Assembly (NCBI RefSeq): GCF_003594875.1
Contig: NZ_QZEY01000015.1
Span: 64,001-128,000 of the forward strand
DNA length: 64,000 nt
Source of the DNA: Bailinhaonella thermotolerans
GTDB taxonomy: Bacteria > Actinomycetota > Actinomycetes > Streptosporangiales > Streptosporangiaceae
Reading direction: 5' to 3'
Shown: one piece after another, positions 8,657-16,902 of the stretch
Layout of the letters: each line of letters opens with the position of its first letter
How positions within the stretch are numbered: position 1 is the stretch's first letter
The notes under the pieces: generated by a model
Databases searched by the model: none
Told to the model about the DNA's origin: nothing
Seen by the model: the letters and a program-made list of their open reading frames with translations, nothing else
Translations under genes and position numbers: made by a program

Positions 8657-9667
8657 TCAGGCATCGGGGAGGTGCCCGGCGGCCAGGGCCTGGGGGGCCA
8701 CGGTGGTGATGAAGTCGGTGGGATAGCCGGGGGTGAAGGCGATCGCCTCGTCGAGGCGGCGGACCGCGTCGGCGGGGAGGGTGACTTCGGTCGCGGCCAG
8801 GTTCTCCTTGAGCTGGGTGGCGGTCCGGGCGCCGAGGATGGGGTGGACCGAGCGGGATCTGGCCATGGTCCAGGCGATGGCGACCTGGGCTGGGGTGGCT
8901 CCGAGTTCGCCGGCCACCTCGCGGACCGCGTCCGCGGCGGCCCGCTCCCGGGGGCCGGCGGAGCCGGGGGACAGGCGGCTGCCCGGCTCGGGGGGCTCGG
9001 GGCGGGTGTACTTGCCGGACAGGAGGCCGCCGGCCAGGGGGCTCCAGGCGGCCACGGTCAGGCCCAGGGTCTCGGCCATCGGGAGCAGTTCCCGCTCGAT
9101 GTCGCGGTTCAGCACGTTGTACGGCACCTGCAGGGCGGCGAAGGGAGTCCACCCGCGCCAGGCCGCGAGGGTGTTGGCGTGGGAGACCACCCAGGCGGGC
9201 GTGTTCGAGACGCCGACGTAGAGGATCTTCCCGGCGCGGACGGCGTCGTCGAGCGCCCGCATCGTCTCCTCGACCGGGGTGTGGCGGTCCCACAGGGCCA
9301 CCCAGTAGAGGTCGATGTGGTCGGTGCGGAGCCGCCGCAGGCTGGTCTCCAGTGAGGCGATGAGGTTCTTGCGGTGGTTGCCGCCCGCGTTGGGGTCGCC
9401 GGGGTCGCGCGAGGGGGTGTACTTGGTCGAGACGACGAAGCGGTCGCGCCGGCCGTGCAGCAGCTCGCCCAGGATGCTCTCGCTCTCGCCCTCGCGGTAG
9501 AAGACCGCGGTGTCGACCACGTTGCCGCCCGCCTCGGCGTACACGTCGAGCATCCGGCGGCACTCCTCGGGCGGCGCGCCCGCCCGCCCCCGCTCGCCGA
9601 AGGTCATGGCGCCGAGGAACAGGTCGGAAACGCGCAGCCCGGTGTTGCCCAGGAGCCGGTATCGCAT
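8657..9667 (-). CDS. Aldo/keto reductase
   Basis: 336-residue NADPH-dependent oxidoreductase with a TIM-barrel fold of the YajO/voltage-gated-channel-beta-like group. Visible: N-terminal RLLGNTGLRVSDLFLGAMTF, the active-site strand DTAVFYREGESE with the catalytic Tyr, the TKY strand with catalytic Lys, HIDLYW, and VGVSNTPAW. The C-terminal cofactor region contains PILGARTATQLKENL. The substrate is not predictable. It lies downstream of a TetR gene on the same strand (69-base gap), so it is probably the repressor's target within a DUF2218-tetR-akr transcription unit. Confidence 0.92.
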   Translation of the reverse strand: MRYRLLGNTGLRVSDLFLGAMTFGERGRAGAPPEECRRMLDVYAEAGGNVVDTAVFYREGESESILGELLHGRRDRFVVSTKYTPSRDPGDPNAGGNHRKNLIASLETSLRRLRTDHIDLYWVALWDRHTPVEETMRALDDAVRAGKILYVGVSNTPAWVVSHANTLAAWRGWTPFAALQVPYNVLNRDIERELLPMAETLGLTVAAWSPLAGGLLSGKYTRPEPPEPGSRLSPGSAGPRERAAADAVREVAGELGATPAQVAIAWTMARSRSVHPILGARTATQLKENLAATEVTLPADAVRRLDEAIAFTPGYPTDFITTVAPQALAAGHLPDA

Positions 9668-9736
9668 GACTCTCCTCCAGGGGGTCGCCGGCGCGGAGGG
9701 TCTCCGGATGCCCGGGGTCCCCGGCCAGATGTCAGG

Positions 9737-10324
9737 TCACAGGGGATCGGCCGGGGCCGGGCCGCCATTCAGCCCCGACATGACGACCGCGACGAGCCGG
9801 CGGAGCGCCTCCCGCGAGGTGAGCTCGGTGGCGGCGGTGAGCGCGGCCAGGCAGTACGCCGCGAGCTCGGAGGGCGGGACGTCGCCGCGCAGGCCGCCGT
9901 CGCGGGCGCCCTCCGCGATCAGGTCCCCGATCAGGGTGGCCAGCTCGCGGTGCGCCCGGAGGGCGTGGTCGCCGCGGTGCAGGAGCGCGACCAGCTCGCC
10001 CCGGTGGTGTTCGTGGGAGATGCCGGCGTACGTCAGGAGCACGGCTTCGAGCCGTTCGGCCGCGGACCCGGGCCGTTCGGCGATGGCGGTCAGCCGTTCG
10101 AGATTGCGCGCCATCTCGCGCGCGTGCCAGGCGGTGAGGACGGCCTCGACGTCGGGGAAGTACTTGTAGAGCGTGGCGCGGCCGATCCCGGCGCGCTCGG
10201 CGACGCGGGACATGGTCACCGACAGCAGCCCGTCCTCCGTCACCAGATGGGCGACGGCGTCGAGGGTGGCGTCGCGCACCGCCTGCCGGTGCGCGTCCAC
10301 GGTGTCCTTCCAGAGCCTCGGCAT
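9737..10324 (-). CDS. TetR-family transcriptional regulator
   Basis: 195 residues. The N-terminal helix-turn-helix VTMSRVAERAGIGRATLYKYF (the ATLYKYF end is the TetR hallmark) spans about 35-55. The divergent helical C-terminal domain should bind a small ligand. It sits 4 bases after the DUF2218 gene and 69 bases before the aldo/keto reductase. A near-perfect 21-bp palindrome at 10701-10721, upstream of DUF2218, is a good candidate for its own operator. Confidence 0.92.
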   Translation of the reverse strand: MPRLWKDTVDAHRQAVRDATLDAVAHLVTEDGLLSVTMSRVAERAGIGRATLYKYFPDVEAVLTAWHAREMARNLERLTAIAERPGSAAERLEAVLLTYAGISHEHHRGELVALLHRGDHALRAHRELATLIGDLIAEGARDGGLRGDVPPSELAAYCLAALTAATELTSREALRRLVAVVMSGLNGGPAPADPL

Positions 10325-10328
10325 GCGG

Positions 10329-10640
10329 TCAGGCTACCGGCGGCCCCGTCACCCGGGCCTCCGACCAGTCCACGGTGAGGCCGTCCCGCCGTCCGAACCG
10401 TTCCAGGTGCACCGCGACGAGTGTTCGCATGCGGTCGAGCGTGCCCGGCTGGTCGGCTCGCAGCGTCAGGAGAAGCGCGTCCTGCGTCGCGGTGAGGTGG
10501 CAGGAACCCCCGTCGGGGAACTCGATGACGCCGTCGGGCGGCGTCCACTCGGTCCTGACGCGGTGGCCCATGTGGCCGCAGAGCTGCTTGGCGTAGCGGG
10601 CGCCGGATGGCGTGGGGACCCGGGCCTCGGATGTCAGCAT
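10329..10640 (-). CDS. DUF2218 domain protein
   Basis: Small protein of 103 residues matching the DUF2218 pattern: ARYAKQLCGHMGHRV near the N-terminus and HLERFGRRDGLTVDW near the C-terminus. The family has no established biochemical role; in other actinobacteria it is found near siderophore or redox genes. ATG at 10640 was chosen because GGAGGAAGG lies 6 bases upstream. It is the first gene of a unit continuing into tetR and the aldo/keto reductase, with the candidate operator about 60 bases upstream. Confidence 0.85.
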   Translation of the reverse strand: MLTSEARVPTPSGARYAKQLCGHMGHRVRTEWTPPDGVIEFPDGGSCHLTATQDALLLTLRADQPGTLDRMRTLVAVHLERFGRRDGLTVDWSEARVTGPPVA

Positions 10641-11030
10641 GACGATCCTTCCTCCGTGGGCGGCTTCGCGTAACCGATTTTGCAATACTCCGTGTATATG
10701 TTCAAGACACAGTGTCTCGAACCTTCCGGCCCGACGCGCCCCCCGCGCGTCGTCCGCTTCGCCGGCCTGCTCAAGAGCGCCCCCCGCCGCCGTCTGACCC
10801 CCCACACGCCTCCGCGAACCCACCTCCGCGAACCCACCGCCGCCGCCATCGCGGGCGCCGGTTCCGCCGACGCCGCCCACGGCTCCCGCTGGACGGCCGC
10901 CCGGGGGAACGGCTCGCGGGGGTTTCCGTGGGCCGGCGGGATTCGTCGTCGGGCGGCTCGCGGCGGCCGTACGGCTCGCGCGTTCGGGCGGCTCGCGTGG
11001 CCGTACGGCTCGCGTGGTCGGGCGGCGGGG
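10641..11030. other. Intergenic region with operator and 34-bp repeats
   Basis: No gene is supported. The left part holds the DUF2218 promoter and operator. The right part, 10949-11030, contains about 2.3 copies of a 34/35-base unit beginning TCGGGCGGCTCGCG and containing GCCGTACGG. These copies lie just downstream of the hydrolase stop on the opposite strand. Confidence 0.6.
10701..10721. promoter_or_regulatory. 21-bp palindrome, candidate TetR operator overlapping a promoter
   Basis: Left arm TTCAAGACAC and right arm GTGTCTCGAA around a central A match at 9 of 10 positions; the inner 13 bases AGACACAGTGTCT are a perfect palindrome. On the minus strand TTGAAC at the palindrome edge could be a -35 with CAAAAT 17 bases on as a weak -10, so a bound repressor would block the DUF2218-tetR-akr promoter. 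Size and symmetry fit TetR operators. Confidence 0.65.
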
Positions 11031-12488
11031 TCAGGGGTGGAGGACGTGCTTCACGAGGGTGTCGACGAAGGCGGCCGGCTGGTCGTACATGGAGCGGTGG
11101 CCGGCGCCGGGGAGGATGAGGTGGCGCTTCACGGGGGCGGAGAGCCTGCCGTACCAGTCCTCCATGAGGGCGAGGCGCGCGGGCACCTCGGCGGCGCCGT
11201 CCACGAAGTACGCGGGGACGGCGAGCCGGGGGACGCGCTGCCGCAGGTCCACGTCGCGGGCGCGGGGATAGTAGACGTCGTAGGCGTCGAGGAAGCCCGC
11301 GAACAGGCGCATCTTTTCCAGCAGGGAGTACTCCGGGGCCGCCAGGCTCTCGTCGAGGCCGCCCTGGGTGGTCGGCTCGTGGCCCGGGGGTGCGTAGACG
11401 CGCGGCTCGGCGAGGAGCATGGGCTCGTAGCCGTGGATCGAGTCGTACGGCGGCGGCCCCGCGGCCCGCAGGGCGGCGTCGAGCGCGGCGTCGTGCTTCC
11501 TCGCCCAGGCGAGGGTGTCGGTGTACTGCACCCGGTCGGCCGCCCCGGTGTTGACCGCCTGGCCGACGCCGATGTACGCGTGGAACAGGTCCGGCCGGCG
11601 CTGGACCGCGAGTACGGCGGGCAGCGTGCCGCCGGAGTGGGCCAGCAGGTAGACGCGGTCCCGGCGGAACCGGGTCCTGAGGTGATTCGCGGCGGCGAGG
11701 GCGTCGGCCGTCTCGCTCTCCGGGGTGAACGTGCCGGTCGGCTCGATCGCCGCCTGGGAGGCGCCGCCGCCGCGCCGGTCGAGGGTGGCGACGACGAAGT
11801 GGCGCTCCAGCCCCGACAGCCGCGCGCGTACGGCGCCGCGCTCGGACGCCCCGGGAGCCCCGGGCACGAACAGCAGGACGGGGTTCGACGTGTCGGCCCC
11901 GCGGATCATCAGCCCGAGCCGGCGCCCGCCGCTCTCGACGGTCGTCAGCTCGGCCACGCCCCGCCCGCCCGCCACCGGCGCCGTGGAGGCGGGGGCGGCG
12001 ACCCCGGCCGCGAGCAGGACGACGACCGCAGCGAGCAGGCCGATCACGGTCCGGCCGAGGTAGCGGCGGATCCGGCCTTCGCGGGGCGGCGCGCCGTCCG
12101 CCCGGGCCGAACGGCGGGCGAGGCCCGCGCCGTACGCCGCGCCCACGAACATCGGCAGCAGCCCGAGCAGGCCGTGCGCGCCGCGCCCTGAGACGAGGGC
12201 GAGCACGCCGAACACTCCGAGCCTGGGCAGGTCCACGCTCGGCCCGGTCGCGCCGATCCGGACGAGTTCGAAGACGACCGCGAACAGGACCGGCGCCCCG
12301 AGCATCGCCCAGCGAGTCCGGGCGAGGTACCCGGCGACGCCGCCGACGGCGAGACCGAGGCCGATCGCGGCCAGCGCCGCCACCGGGGTCAGCGGGCCGC
12401 GCGGTGTCACCACTCCGGCGGCCACCCCCCACCCGACGGGGGCGAGACAGGCGGACACGAGCCGGGCGGGCCTACCGCCAAGAGACAT
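11031..12488 (-). CDS. Membrane-anchored alpha/beta hydrolase
   Basis: 485 residues. The first ~170 are hydrophobic with about five membrane segments. The rest is an alpha/beta hydrolase fold: oxyanion-strand LLFVPGAPGASERG, DRRGGGAS, nucleophile elbow LLAHSGGTLPAVLA (Ser in HSGG), an acid in the FVDGAAE strand and the catalytic His in LPGAGHRSMYDQP. It resembles proline-iminopeptidase-like hydrolases. ATG 12488 is preferred over the upstream ATG 12524 because GAGGAGAAG lies just before it and because the earlier start would fall inside the operator region. It is divergent from a TetR gene and has two TetR-like palindromes in its promoter, so it is probably repressed by that protein. Confidence 0.85.
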   Translation of the reverse strand: MSLGGRPARLVSACLAPVGWGVAAGVVTPRGPLTPVAALAAIGLGLAVGGVAGYLARTRWAMLGAPVLFAVVFELVRIGATGPSVDLPRLGVFGVLALVSGRGAHGLLGLLPMFVGAAYGAGLARRSARADGAPPREGRIRRYLGRTVIGLLAAVVVLLAAGVAAPASTAPVAGGRGVAELTTVESGGRRLGLMIRGADTSNPVLLFVPGAPGASERGAVRARLSGLERHFVVATLDRRGGGASQAAIEPTGTFTPESETADALAAANHLRTRFRRDRVYLLAHSGGTLPAVLAVQRRPDLFHAYIGVGQAVNTGAADRVQYTDTLAWARKHDAALDAALRAAGPPPYDSIHGYEPMLLAEPRVYAPPGHEPTTQGGLDESLAAPEYSLLEKMRLFAGFLDAYDVYYPRARDVDLRQRVPRLAVPAYFVDGAAEVPARLALMEDWYGRLSAPVKRHLILPGAGHRSMYDQPAAFVDTLVKHVLHP

Positions 12489-12503
12489 GACACTTCTCCT
12501 CTC

Positions 12504-12545
12504 TGTAGCACCTGCTACATGCATGAGAATGTAGCAGGCGCTACA
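12504..12545. promoter_or_regulatory. Two TetR-type operators between divergent genes
   Basis: TGTAGCACCTGCTACA (12504-12519) is a perfect 16-bp palindrome. TGTAGCAGGCGCTACA (12530-12545) is the same motif with one mismatch. The centres are 26 bases apart. A further half-site CTGCTAC lies at about 12559. The sites sit in the 86-base gap between the hydrolase and the TetR gene, where binding could control both. Confidence 0.8.
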
Positions 12546-12574
12546 GGGGTGCGACAGACTGCTACGGTGCGGTC

Positions 12575-13177
12575 ATGGACCGTCGTGCCGAGCTCGCCGA
12601 GCAGGTGCTCGACTATGTGCTGGAGCACGGCCTGATCGGGTTGTCGCTGCGCCCGCTCGCCGCGGCGCTGCACACGAGCGACCGCATGCTGCTCTACCAC
12701 TTCGGCAGCAAGGAACGGCTCGTCGGCGAGGCCCTGGCGCTCGCGCAGCGGCGGCTGGCCGCCTCGGTCGCGCCCCCGGGGCCCGACGTGCGCACCGTCG
12801 GGCAGCTCGTCCGGCACCTGTGGGCCGAGCTCCAGAGCCCGCCCGGCATCCAGGCCACCCGGCTCTACCTCGACCTGTCCGTGCTCGCGACCAAGGAGCC
12901 CGCGCGCTGGAGCGGCGCCGTCGAGCGGCTGCGCGGCCCCTGGCGCGGGCCGCTGCGCGACGGCCTCGTCCTCTTCGGCGTCCCGGCGGCCGAGGCGCCC
13001 GCGCTCGCCGACCTCATCCTCGGCACGCTCGACGGGCTGTCGCTCGACCGCCTGGTCGCCGAGGACTCCGCCCGCGCCGACGCCGCCCTCACGGCCTTCG
13101 CCGACCTGCTCGACGCCCGCCCGCTCCCGGCGGGCGATCACGGGGGCGACCACCGCGAGAACCCCGCCCGCACCTGA
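12575..13177 (+). CDS. TetR-family transcriptional regulator
   Basis: 200 residues with an N-terminal helix-turn-helix (LSLRPLAAALHTSDRMLLYHF at about 23-43). LLYHFGSKERL replaces the usual LY.HF..K..L. The C-terminal half is helical. It is divergent from the membrane hydrolase and shares two palindromic operators with it, which suggests autoregulation plus control of the hydrolase. No ribosome-binding sequence is seen ahead of ATG 12575; the mRNA may be leaderless or nearly so. Confidence 0.9.
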   Translation: MDRRAELAEQVLDYVLEHGLIGLSLRPLAAALHTSDRMLLYHFGSKERLVGEALALAQRRLAASVAPPGPDVRTVGQLVRHLWAELQSPPGIQATRLYLDLSVLATKEPARWSGAVERLRGPWRGPLRDGLVLFGVPAAEAPALADLILGTLDGLSLDRLVAEDSARADAALTAFADLLDARPLPAGDHGGDHRENPART

Positions 13178-13256
13178 CCGCCGCCTGGCGCTTGACCGGA
13201 GCCGCCCACGCCTGGCCGGAGCCGCCCGCGTCCCGGACGCCGAGGCGTTCGCGCGA

Positions 13257-13343
13257 GCCGTACGGCCGGGGCGGAGGTGACCGTACGGCGGGACGGTGAG
13301 GCCGTACGGCTAGGCGGAGGTGACCGTACGGCGGGGCGGTGAG
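13257..13343. repeat. 44/43-bp tandem duplication rich in CCGTACGG
   Basis: Unit 1 (13257-13300) and unit 2 (13301-13343) are nearly identical and each contains two copies of the 8-base palindrome CCGTACGG. The block lies between the ends of the convergent TetR and metalloprotease genes and may help terminate both. The same octamer recurs in many other intergenic stretches of the window. Confidence 0.7.
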
Positions 13344-13403
13344 GACGAGGGACGGCCGGGCGCCCGCTTACGGGGCGCCCGGCCGTGGGGGTGGGGAGGA
13401 AGG

Positions 13404-14474
13404 TCAGGAGGTGGGGAGCTTGACCCAGACCCGGGCGCCCTTCGCGTCCCAGCCGAGGACCTTGACGGTGATCCCGCGGTCGCGGAAGGCGCCGCCCCAG
13501 GGGAGGGCGGTGCTGCCCTTCTCGGTCGTCTCGGGGGTGGGGTCGATCTGGAGGGCCTTCTCGTACTTGCCGCCGGGAACGAGGTAGGCGATCACGCCCT
13601 GGGCCACGTCCACGTCGGGGGCCTGGCCGCGCCGGCGGTACTCGACGACGAGGCGGTCCGCGGAGCCGGGGATCGCGATGTCGAGGAAGCGGCGGCCGGC
13701 GCCGTACAGCGGGGTGATCTCGTGCGTCCCGGTGCGGGTGGGGACGACGCGCTCCGCGGCGGTGTGCCAGCCGAGCCTGACGAGGGCGGGGGCGGAGAGG
13801 CCCACGTGGGGGCCGCCGCCGCCCATCACCGACGTCTTGCCGCGGTAACCGGCGTCGGCGCAGCCGGTGAGCTTGCCCGTGGGGCAGGCCCGCGTGGCCT
13901 CGTGGCCGAGGCCGAGGTTGTGGCCGATCTCGTGGATCAGGCCGGCGGTGCTGTAGCCCTTCGGCATCCAGCTCGTGCGGCCGTTCACCGTGGCGAGCCC
14001 GGCCCAGCCGCAGCCGCCGGCCGGGAACAGGATCGACACGTGCCGGTACCGCGCCGGGTCCAGGCCCTGGGCCTTCATCCGGGCCTCGACCAGCGACGCC
14101 ATCCTCTTGTGGTCGCAGGAGGCGGGCATGTCGAGGTTCCAGGGGCCCACGACCCGGCCCCGGGCGGAGGGGAACGTCACGCGCCCGCCGGAGACGGTCT
14201 TGAAGTAGGTCGCCACGGACGAGCCCGAACCGAAGAAGGCGTCCCGCGCCTTGGCCCGCTCGGCCGCCGGGTCGGCGAACCTCTTGTCGGTGAACCCGAC
14301 GAGCACGGCGATGACCGGCCGCTCCTCGGGGGCGGCGGCCGCGGGTCGCGCCGGGGCCGCCTGCACGGGGCGGTCGGGGGCAGCGTGGGCGGCGGACGCC
14401 GGCGCGGCGACGGGCAGGACGGCGACGGGCAGGGCGGCCAGCGCGGCGACCAGGGACGGGATCCGGCGCTTCAC
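13404..14474 (-). CDS. Secreted metzincin-type zinc metalloprotease
   Basis: 356 residues. A signal peptide (RR start, hydrophobic core to about 28, cleavage near ASAAHA) is followed by an Ala/Pro linker. The catalytic domain has the full metzincin zinc site HEIGHNLGLGH at 181-191 and a Met-turn Met shortly after (TSVMGGGG). Conserved Cys pairs flank the active site (SCDHKR, GGCGW, RACPTG, GCADAG). It looks like the gametolysin/M11-like or snapalysin-like secreted proteases of actinomycetes; the exact family is not certain. The start is GTG 14474 with GAGGAGC upstream. Extracellular protein degradation is the likely role. Confidence 0.88.
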   Translation of the reverse strand: MKRRIPSLVAALAALPVAVLPVAAPASAAHAAPDRPVQAAPARPAAAAPEERPVIAVLVGFTDKRFADPAAERAKARDAFFGSGSSVATYFKTVSGGRVTFPSARGRVVGPWNLDMPASCDHKRMASLVEARMKAQGLDPARYRHVSILFPAGGCGWAGLATVNGRTSWMPKGYSTAGLIHEIGHNLGLGHEATRACPTGKLTGCADAGYRGKTSVMGGGGPHVGLSAPALVRLGWHTAAERVVPTRTGTHEITPLYGAGRRFLDIAIPGSADRLVVEYRRRGQAPDVDVAQGVIAYLVPGGKYEKALQIDPTPETTEKGSTALPWGGAFRDRGITVKVLGWDAKGARVWVKLPTS

Positions 14475-14903
14475 GTGGGGGGCTCCTCGGTGTTCGGATA
14501 CGCCACGAGACGATAACGAGGAGAATGTCGGATCTGAACATCTTTAAGGATCATTTAAGACGAATACCGACCGATCTTGATCGTTCGGAGTCCTACCGCT
14601 CAGGAATCGCCCAGCCTTCCTCGTGCCTGCTCGCGCCTCCGCCCCGCATCTCCGTGCCCGGCCGGCCGCCCCGCGCCCGCTCCGCCTCCGCCCCGCGTCT
14701 CCGTCCCCGCCCGGCCGCCCGGCGCCCGCGCGGGTGCTCTGTGCCCTGCCGTGGCCCGCGCCGCGCTCGGGCGGCACTGGCCAGGGTTTTCGTCGAAAGC
14801 CGCTATCGGCACGCGACAGGGAAAAAGGTAATTCTCACTATAAAAGAGGGCAAAGAACGTAAAGTGAGCGGGACCTAGCCGCTGATTCCAGGAGTTCCAT
14901 CCC
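14475..14903. other. Intergenic promoter region with a 49-bp imperfect duplication
   Basis: This separates two divergent secreted-protein genes. It includes AT-rich stretches at 14520-14590 and 14815-14865, likely promoter regions for the protease and the wall protein. TATAAA at 14839-14844 is a candidate -10 for the latter. Between them lie two imperfect 49-base copies (from 14635 and 14684) beginning GCCTCCGCCCCGC. No credible gene. Confidence 0.5.
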
Positions 14904-16187
14904 GTGAACAGGCGTGTCATCGCCGCGATCGTGGCCGGTGCCGTCCTCGGCGGCGTCGCCCCCGCGACCCTCGCCGCGGCCGGGCCGAGTGCCATGGCCG
15001 AGACCACCGCGACCCCGGCTCCCCGGCCGGCCCCGGAGGCCGCCCCGGGCGCCGCGCCCTCAGATCCCGCCCCGACCCCGTCGTACGGCCGGGCTCCCGC
15101 CACGAGCGAGACCCCGGCAGGGAACGCCCCCGCCACGAGCGAGACCCCGGCAGGGAACGCCGACCCGAGCGGGAGCCCCCCGCCGGAGGGCACGCCGAGC
15201 GCCACGCCGAGCGGAACCCCCCTGCCGGAAGGTTCGCCGGGTTCCACGCCGGACCCGGCGCAGGACGCTCCCGTGCTCGCGAACGCCTCCACCCTGCCCA
15301 CCGCCGTCGAGACCCCCGCCACGGTCGTCCTGCGGGTGAACGCGACGAGCACGAGCCCGGGCGGGATCCAGGCGGTGTCGGTCACCCTGACCAGCCCGGA
15401 CGAGCCGGCCCGGCGGCTGGAGATGTCGCGGGTGAACGGCACGGTCCACAGCGGGGCGTACCAGGCCGTCACGCAGATCGAGAAGGTGGCGGCCGACACC
15501 TCGTTCCAGCCCGTCTTCGAGGCCCTGGACACCAACGGGAAGACCGCGACCGCCGAGGGGACGGCGGTCAAGGTCAAGCGCGGCCCGGCCTACCCGATCA
15601 CCTCGGTGACCGTGCCGCGTTACGTCACGCTGAGCGAGTACGGCGCGAACGTCCGCGTCGAGGCGCACGTGGAGAACGGCCCGGACCGCGTCCAGCTCAC
15701 CCGGGACCAGGTCGCGCTGCCCTTCACCCACATCGGCGCCGGGGAGTACCGGCTCATGGTGCCGCTGCCGGTGAACGCGCCCACCGGCCTCCACTCCTAC
15801 ACGATCGAGGCCCTGAACCCCGCCGGAGTGGCCGACGGGACCAGGCCGGTCGAGTTCCACGTCAAGCGCGCGGTGCGGTTCTCCGGGTTCGACGCGGGCC
15901 CCGAGCCGGTCGCCAAGGGCCAGAAGCTCACCGCGTCCGGCCACCTGTACGGCCTGAGCCCCGACGGGACCGAGTTCCGCCCGATGGCGTGGCACTACGT
16001 GGACATCATGTTCAAGGAGGCGGGCTCCTCGGCGTACACGACCCTCGCCAGGGTCAAGGCGGACGCGCAGGGGAGGTTCTTCGGGGCCTTCTTCGCGGCG
16101 TCGGACGGAGACTGGAAGGCCGCCTTCGCCGGCACCGCCTCCTACGCCCAGATGACCTCCCACGCCGACTTCGTGGACGTCAAGTAA
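14904..16187 (+). CDS. Secreted Ig-like / wall-associated protein
   Basis: 427 residues: an N-terminal signal peptide (NRRVIAAIVAGAVLGGVAPATLAAAG), a Pro/Thr/Ser-rich stalk at about 35-130 with two perfect copies of APATSETPAGN, then about 300 residues of beta-rich sequence that look like two or three Ig-like repeats (TLPTAVETPATVVLRVNATSTSPGG; RAVRFSGFDAGPEPVAKGQKL; TTLARVKADAQGRFFGAFF). The last part resembles the extracellular repeat that actinomycete exported proteins end in. No enzyme motif or sorting signal is visible. GTG 14904 follows AGGAG by 9 bases. A hairpin terminator follows at 16197-16225. Confidence 0.8.
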   Translation: MNRRVIAAIVAGAVLGGVAPATLAAAGPSAMAETTATPAPRPAPEAAPGAAPSDPAPTPSYGRAPATSETPAGNAPATSETPAGNADPSGSPPPEGTPSATPSGTPLPEGSPGSTPDPAQDAPVLANASTLPTAVETPATVVLRVNATSTSPGGIQAVSVTLTSPDEPARRLEMSRVNGTVHSGAYQAVTQIEKVAADTSFQPVFEALDTNGKTATAEGTAVKVKRGPAYPITSVTVPRYVTLSEYGANVRVEAHVENGPDRVQLTRDQVALPFTHIGAGEYRLMVPLPVNAPTGLHSYTIEALNPAGVADGTRPVEFHVKRAVRFSGFDAGPEPVAKGQKLTASGHLYGLSPDGTEFRPMAWHYVDIMFKEAGSSAYTTLARVKADAQGRFFGAFFAASDGDWKAAFAGTASYAQMTSHADFVDVK

Positions 16188-16196
16188 CAGCGCTCG

Positions 16197-16225
16197 CACC
16201 GCCGCCCCACGCCGGGGCGGTGGTG
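16197..16225. terminator. Hairpin terminator between convergent genes
   Basis: CACCGCCGCCCC and GGGGCGGTGGTG pair with one mismatch around the loop ACGCC. The structure starts 10 bases after the secreted-protein stop; the oppositely oriented MarR gene ends 72 bases further on. Confidence 0.7.
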
Positions 16226-16297
16226 TGACCGCCCCCACCCCGGCCGGAGCCCATTCCTCATCGCACGGCGGAGGGCCTGCGGCCGGTCACTCGTGGG

Positions 16298-16768
16298 TCA
16301 GGAGGCGACGCCCAAAAGCTTGCCGAGCAGGGCGCCGAGCTGGTCGCGCTCCTCGGGGGTGAGGGTGCCGAAGGTGTCGTCGAGGAAGCCGGGGATCGAC
16401 GTCCGGGCCTCGGCCAGCCGCCGCCGCCCCGAGTCGGTGATGGTGACGGCGTAGGAGCGCCGGTCGCGCGGGTTGCGCTCCCGCCGCACGAGGCCCGCCC
16501 GCTCCAGGTCGTCGCAGACGCTGACCATGACGCTGCGATCGATGCGCAGTTCCTCGCTGAGCGTCTGCTGGGAGCAGGGGCCCACCGCGTCGAGCATCTG
16601 GAGCACGAGATGCTGCCCGACCCCGAGCCCTTCCCGCGCGGCGTGCGTGTCCGCGGCGCGGGCCACGGCGGCCGACGCCCGGCACAGCGCGATGTCCAGC
16701 CGTTCGGTGACCAGCCGCGGAAAGTACGTCGGACGTGCTTGTTCGGCCGTCTTGCTCATGGTCGCCAT
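16298..16768 (-). CDS. MarR-family transcriptional regulator
   Basis: 156 residues with the winged-helix MarR core: QQTLSEELRIDRSVMVSVCDDLERAGLV for the recognition region, then the wing RRERNPRDRRSYAVTIT and the dimerising C-terminal helices. It is divergent from an MFS exporter and shares two inverted operator-like sites with it, the usual arrangement of an autoregulated repressor of a drug pump. ATG 16768 follows a GAGGAGGG stretch closely; ATG 16759 is an alternative. Confidence 0.92.
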   Translation of the reverse strand: MATMSKTAEQARPTYFPRLVTERLDIALCRASAAVARAADTHAAREGLGVGQHLVLQMLDAVGPCSQQTLSEELRIDRSVMVSVCDDLERAGLVRRERNPRDRRSYAVTITDSGRRRLAEARTSIPGFLDDTFGTLTPEERDQLGALLGKLLGVAS

Positions 16769-16822
16769 GGCCCTCCTCTTCCCTCTGTCGCCAGCCTATC
16801 TCAAACCGTCTCTCCATCAATC

Positions 16823-16875
16823 GTTTGACAGCAGATGATTTGCGGGCCTACGGTCTCAATCGTCTGCCGTCAAAC
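16823..16875. promoter_or_regulatory. Two inverted 18-bp sites, candidate MarR operators
   Basis: GTTTGACAGCAGATGATT at 16823-16840 recurs on the other strand at 16858-16875 as GTTTGACGGCAGACGATT, 16 of 18 bases identical, with a 17-base spacer. Each copy also has partial internal dyad symmetry (AATCGT...ATGATT). They occupy the gap between marR and the MFS gene, so one protein could control both promoters. Confidence 0.7.
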
Positions 16876-16902
16876 TGTTTGTACTCAGATGGAGTGTGGG
16901 AC

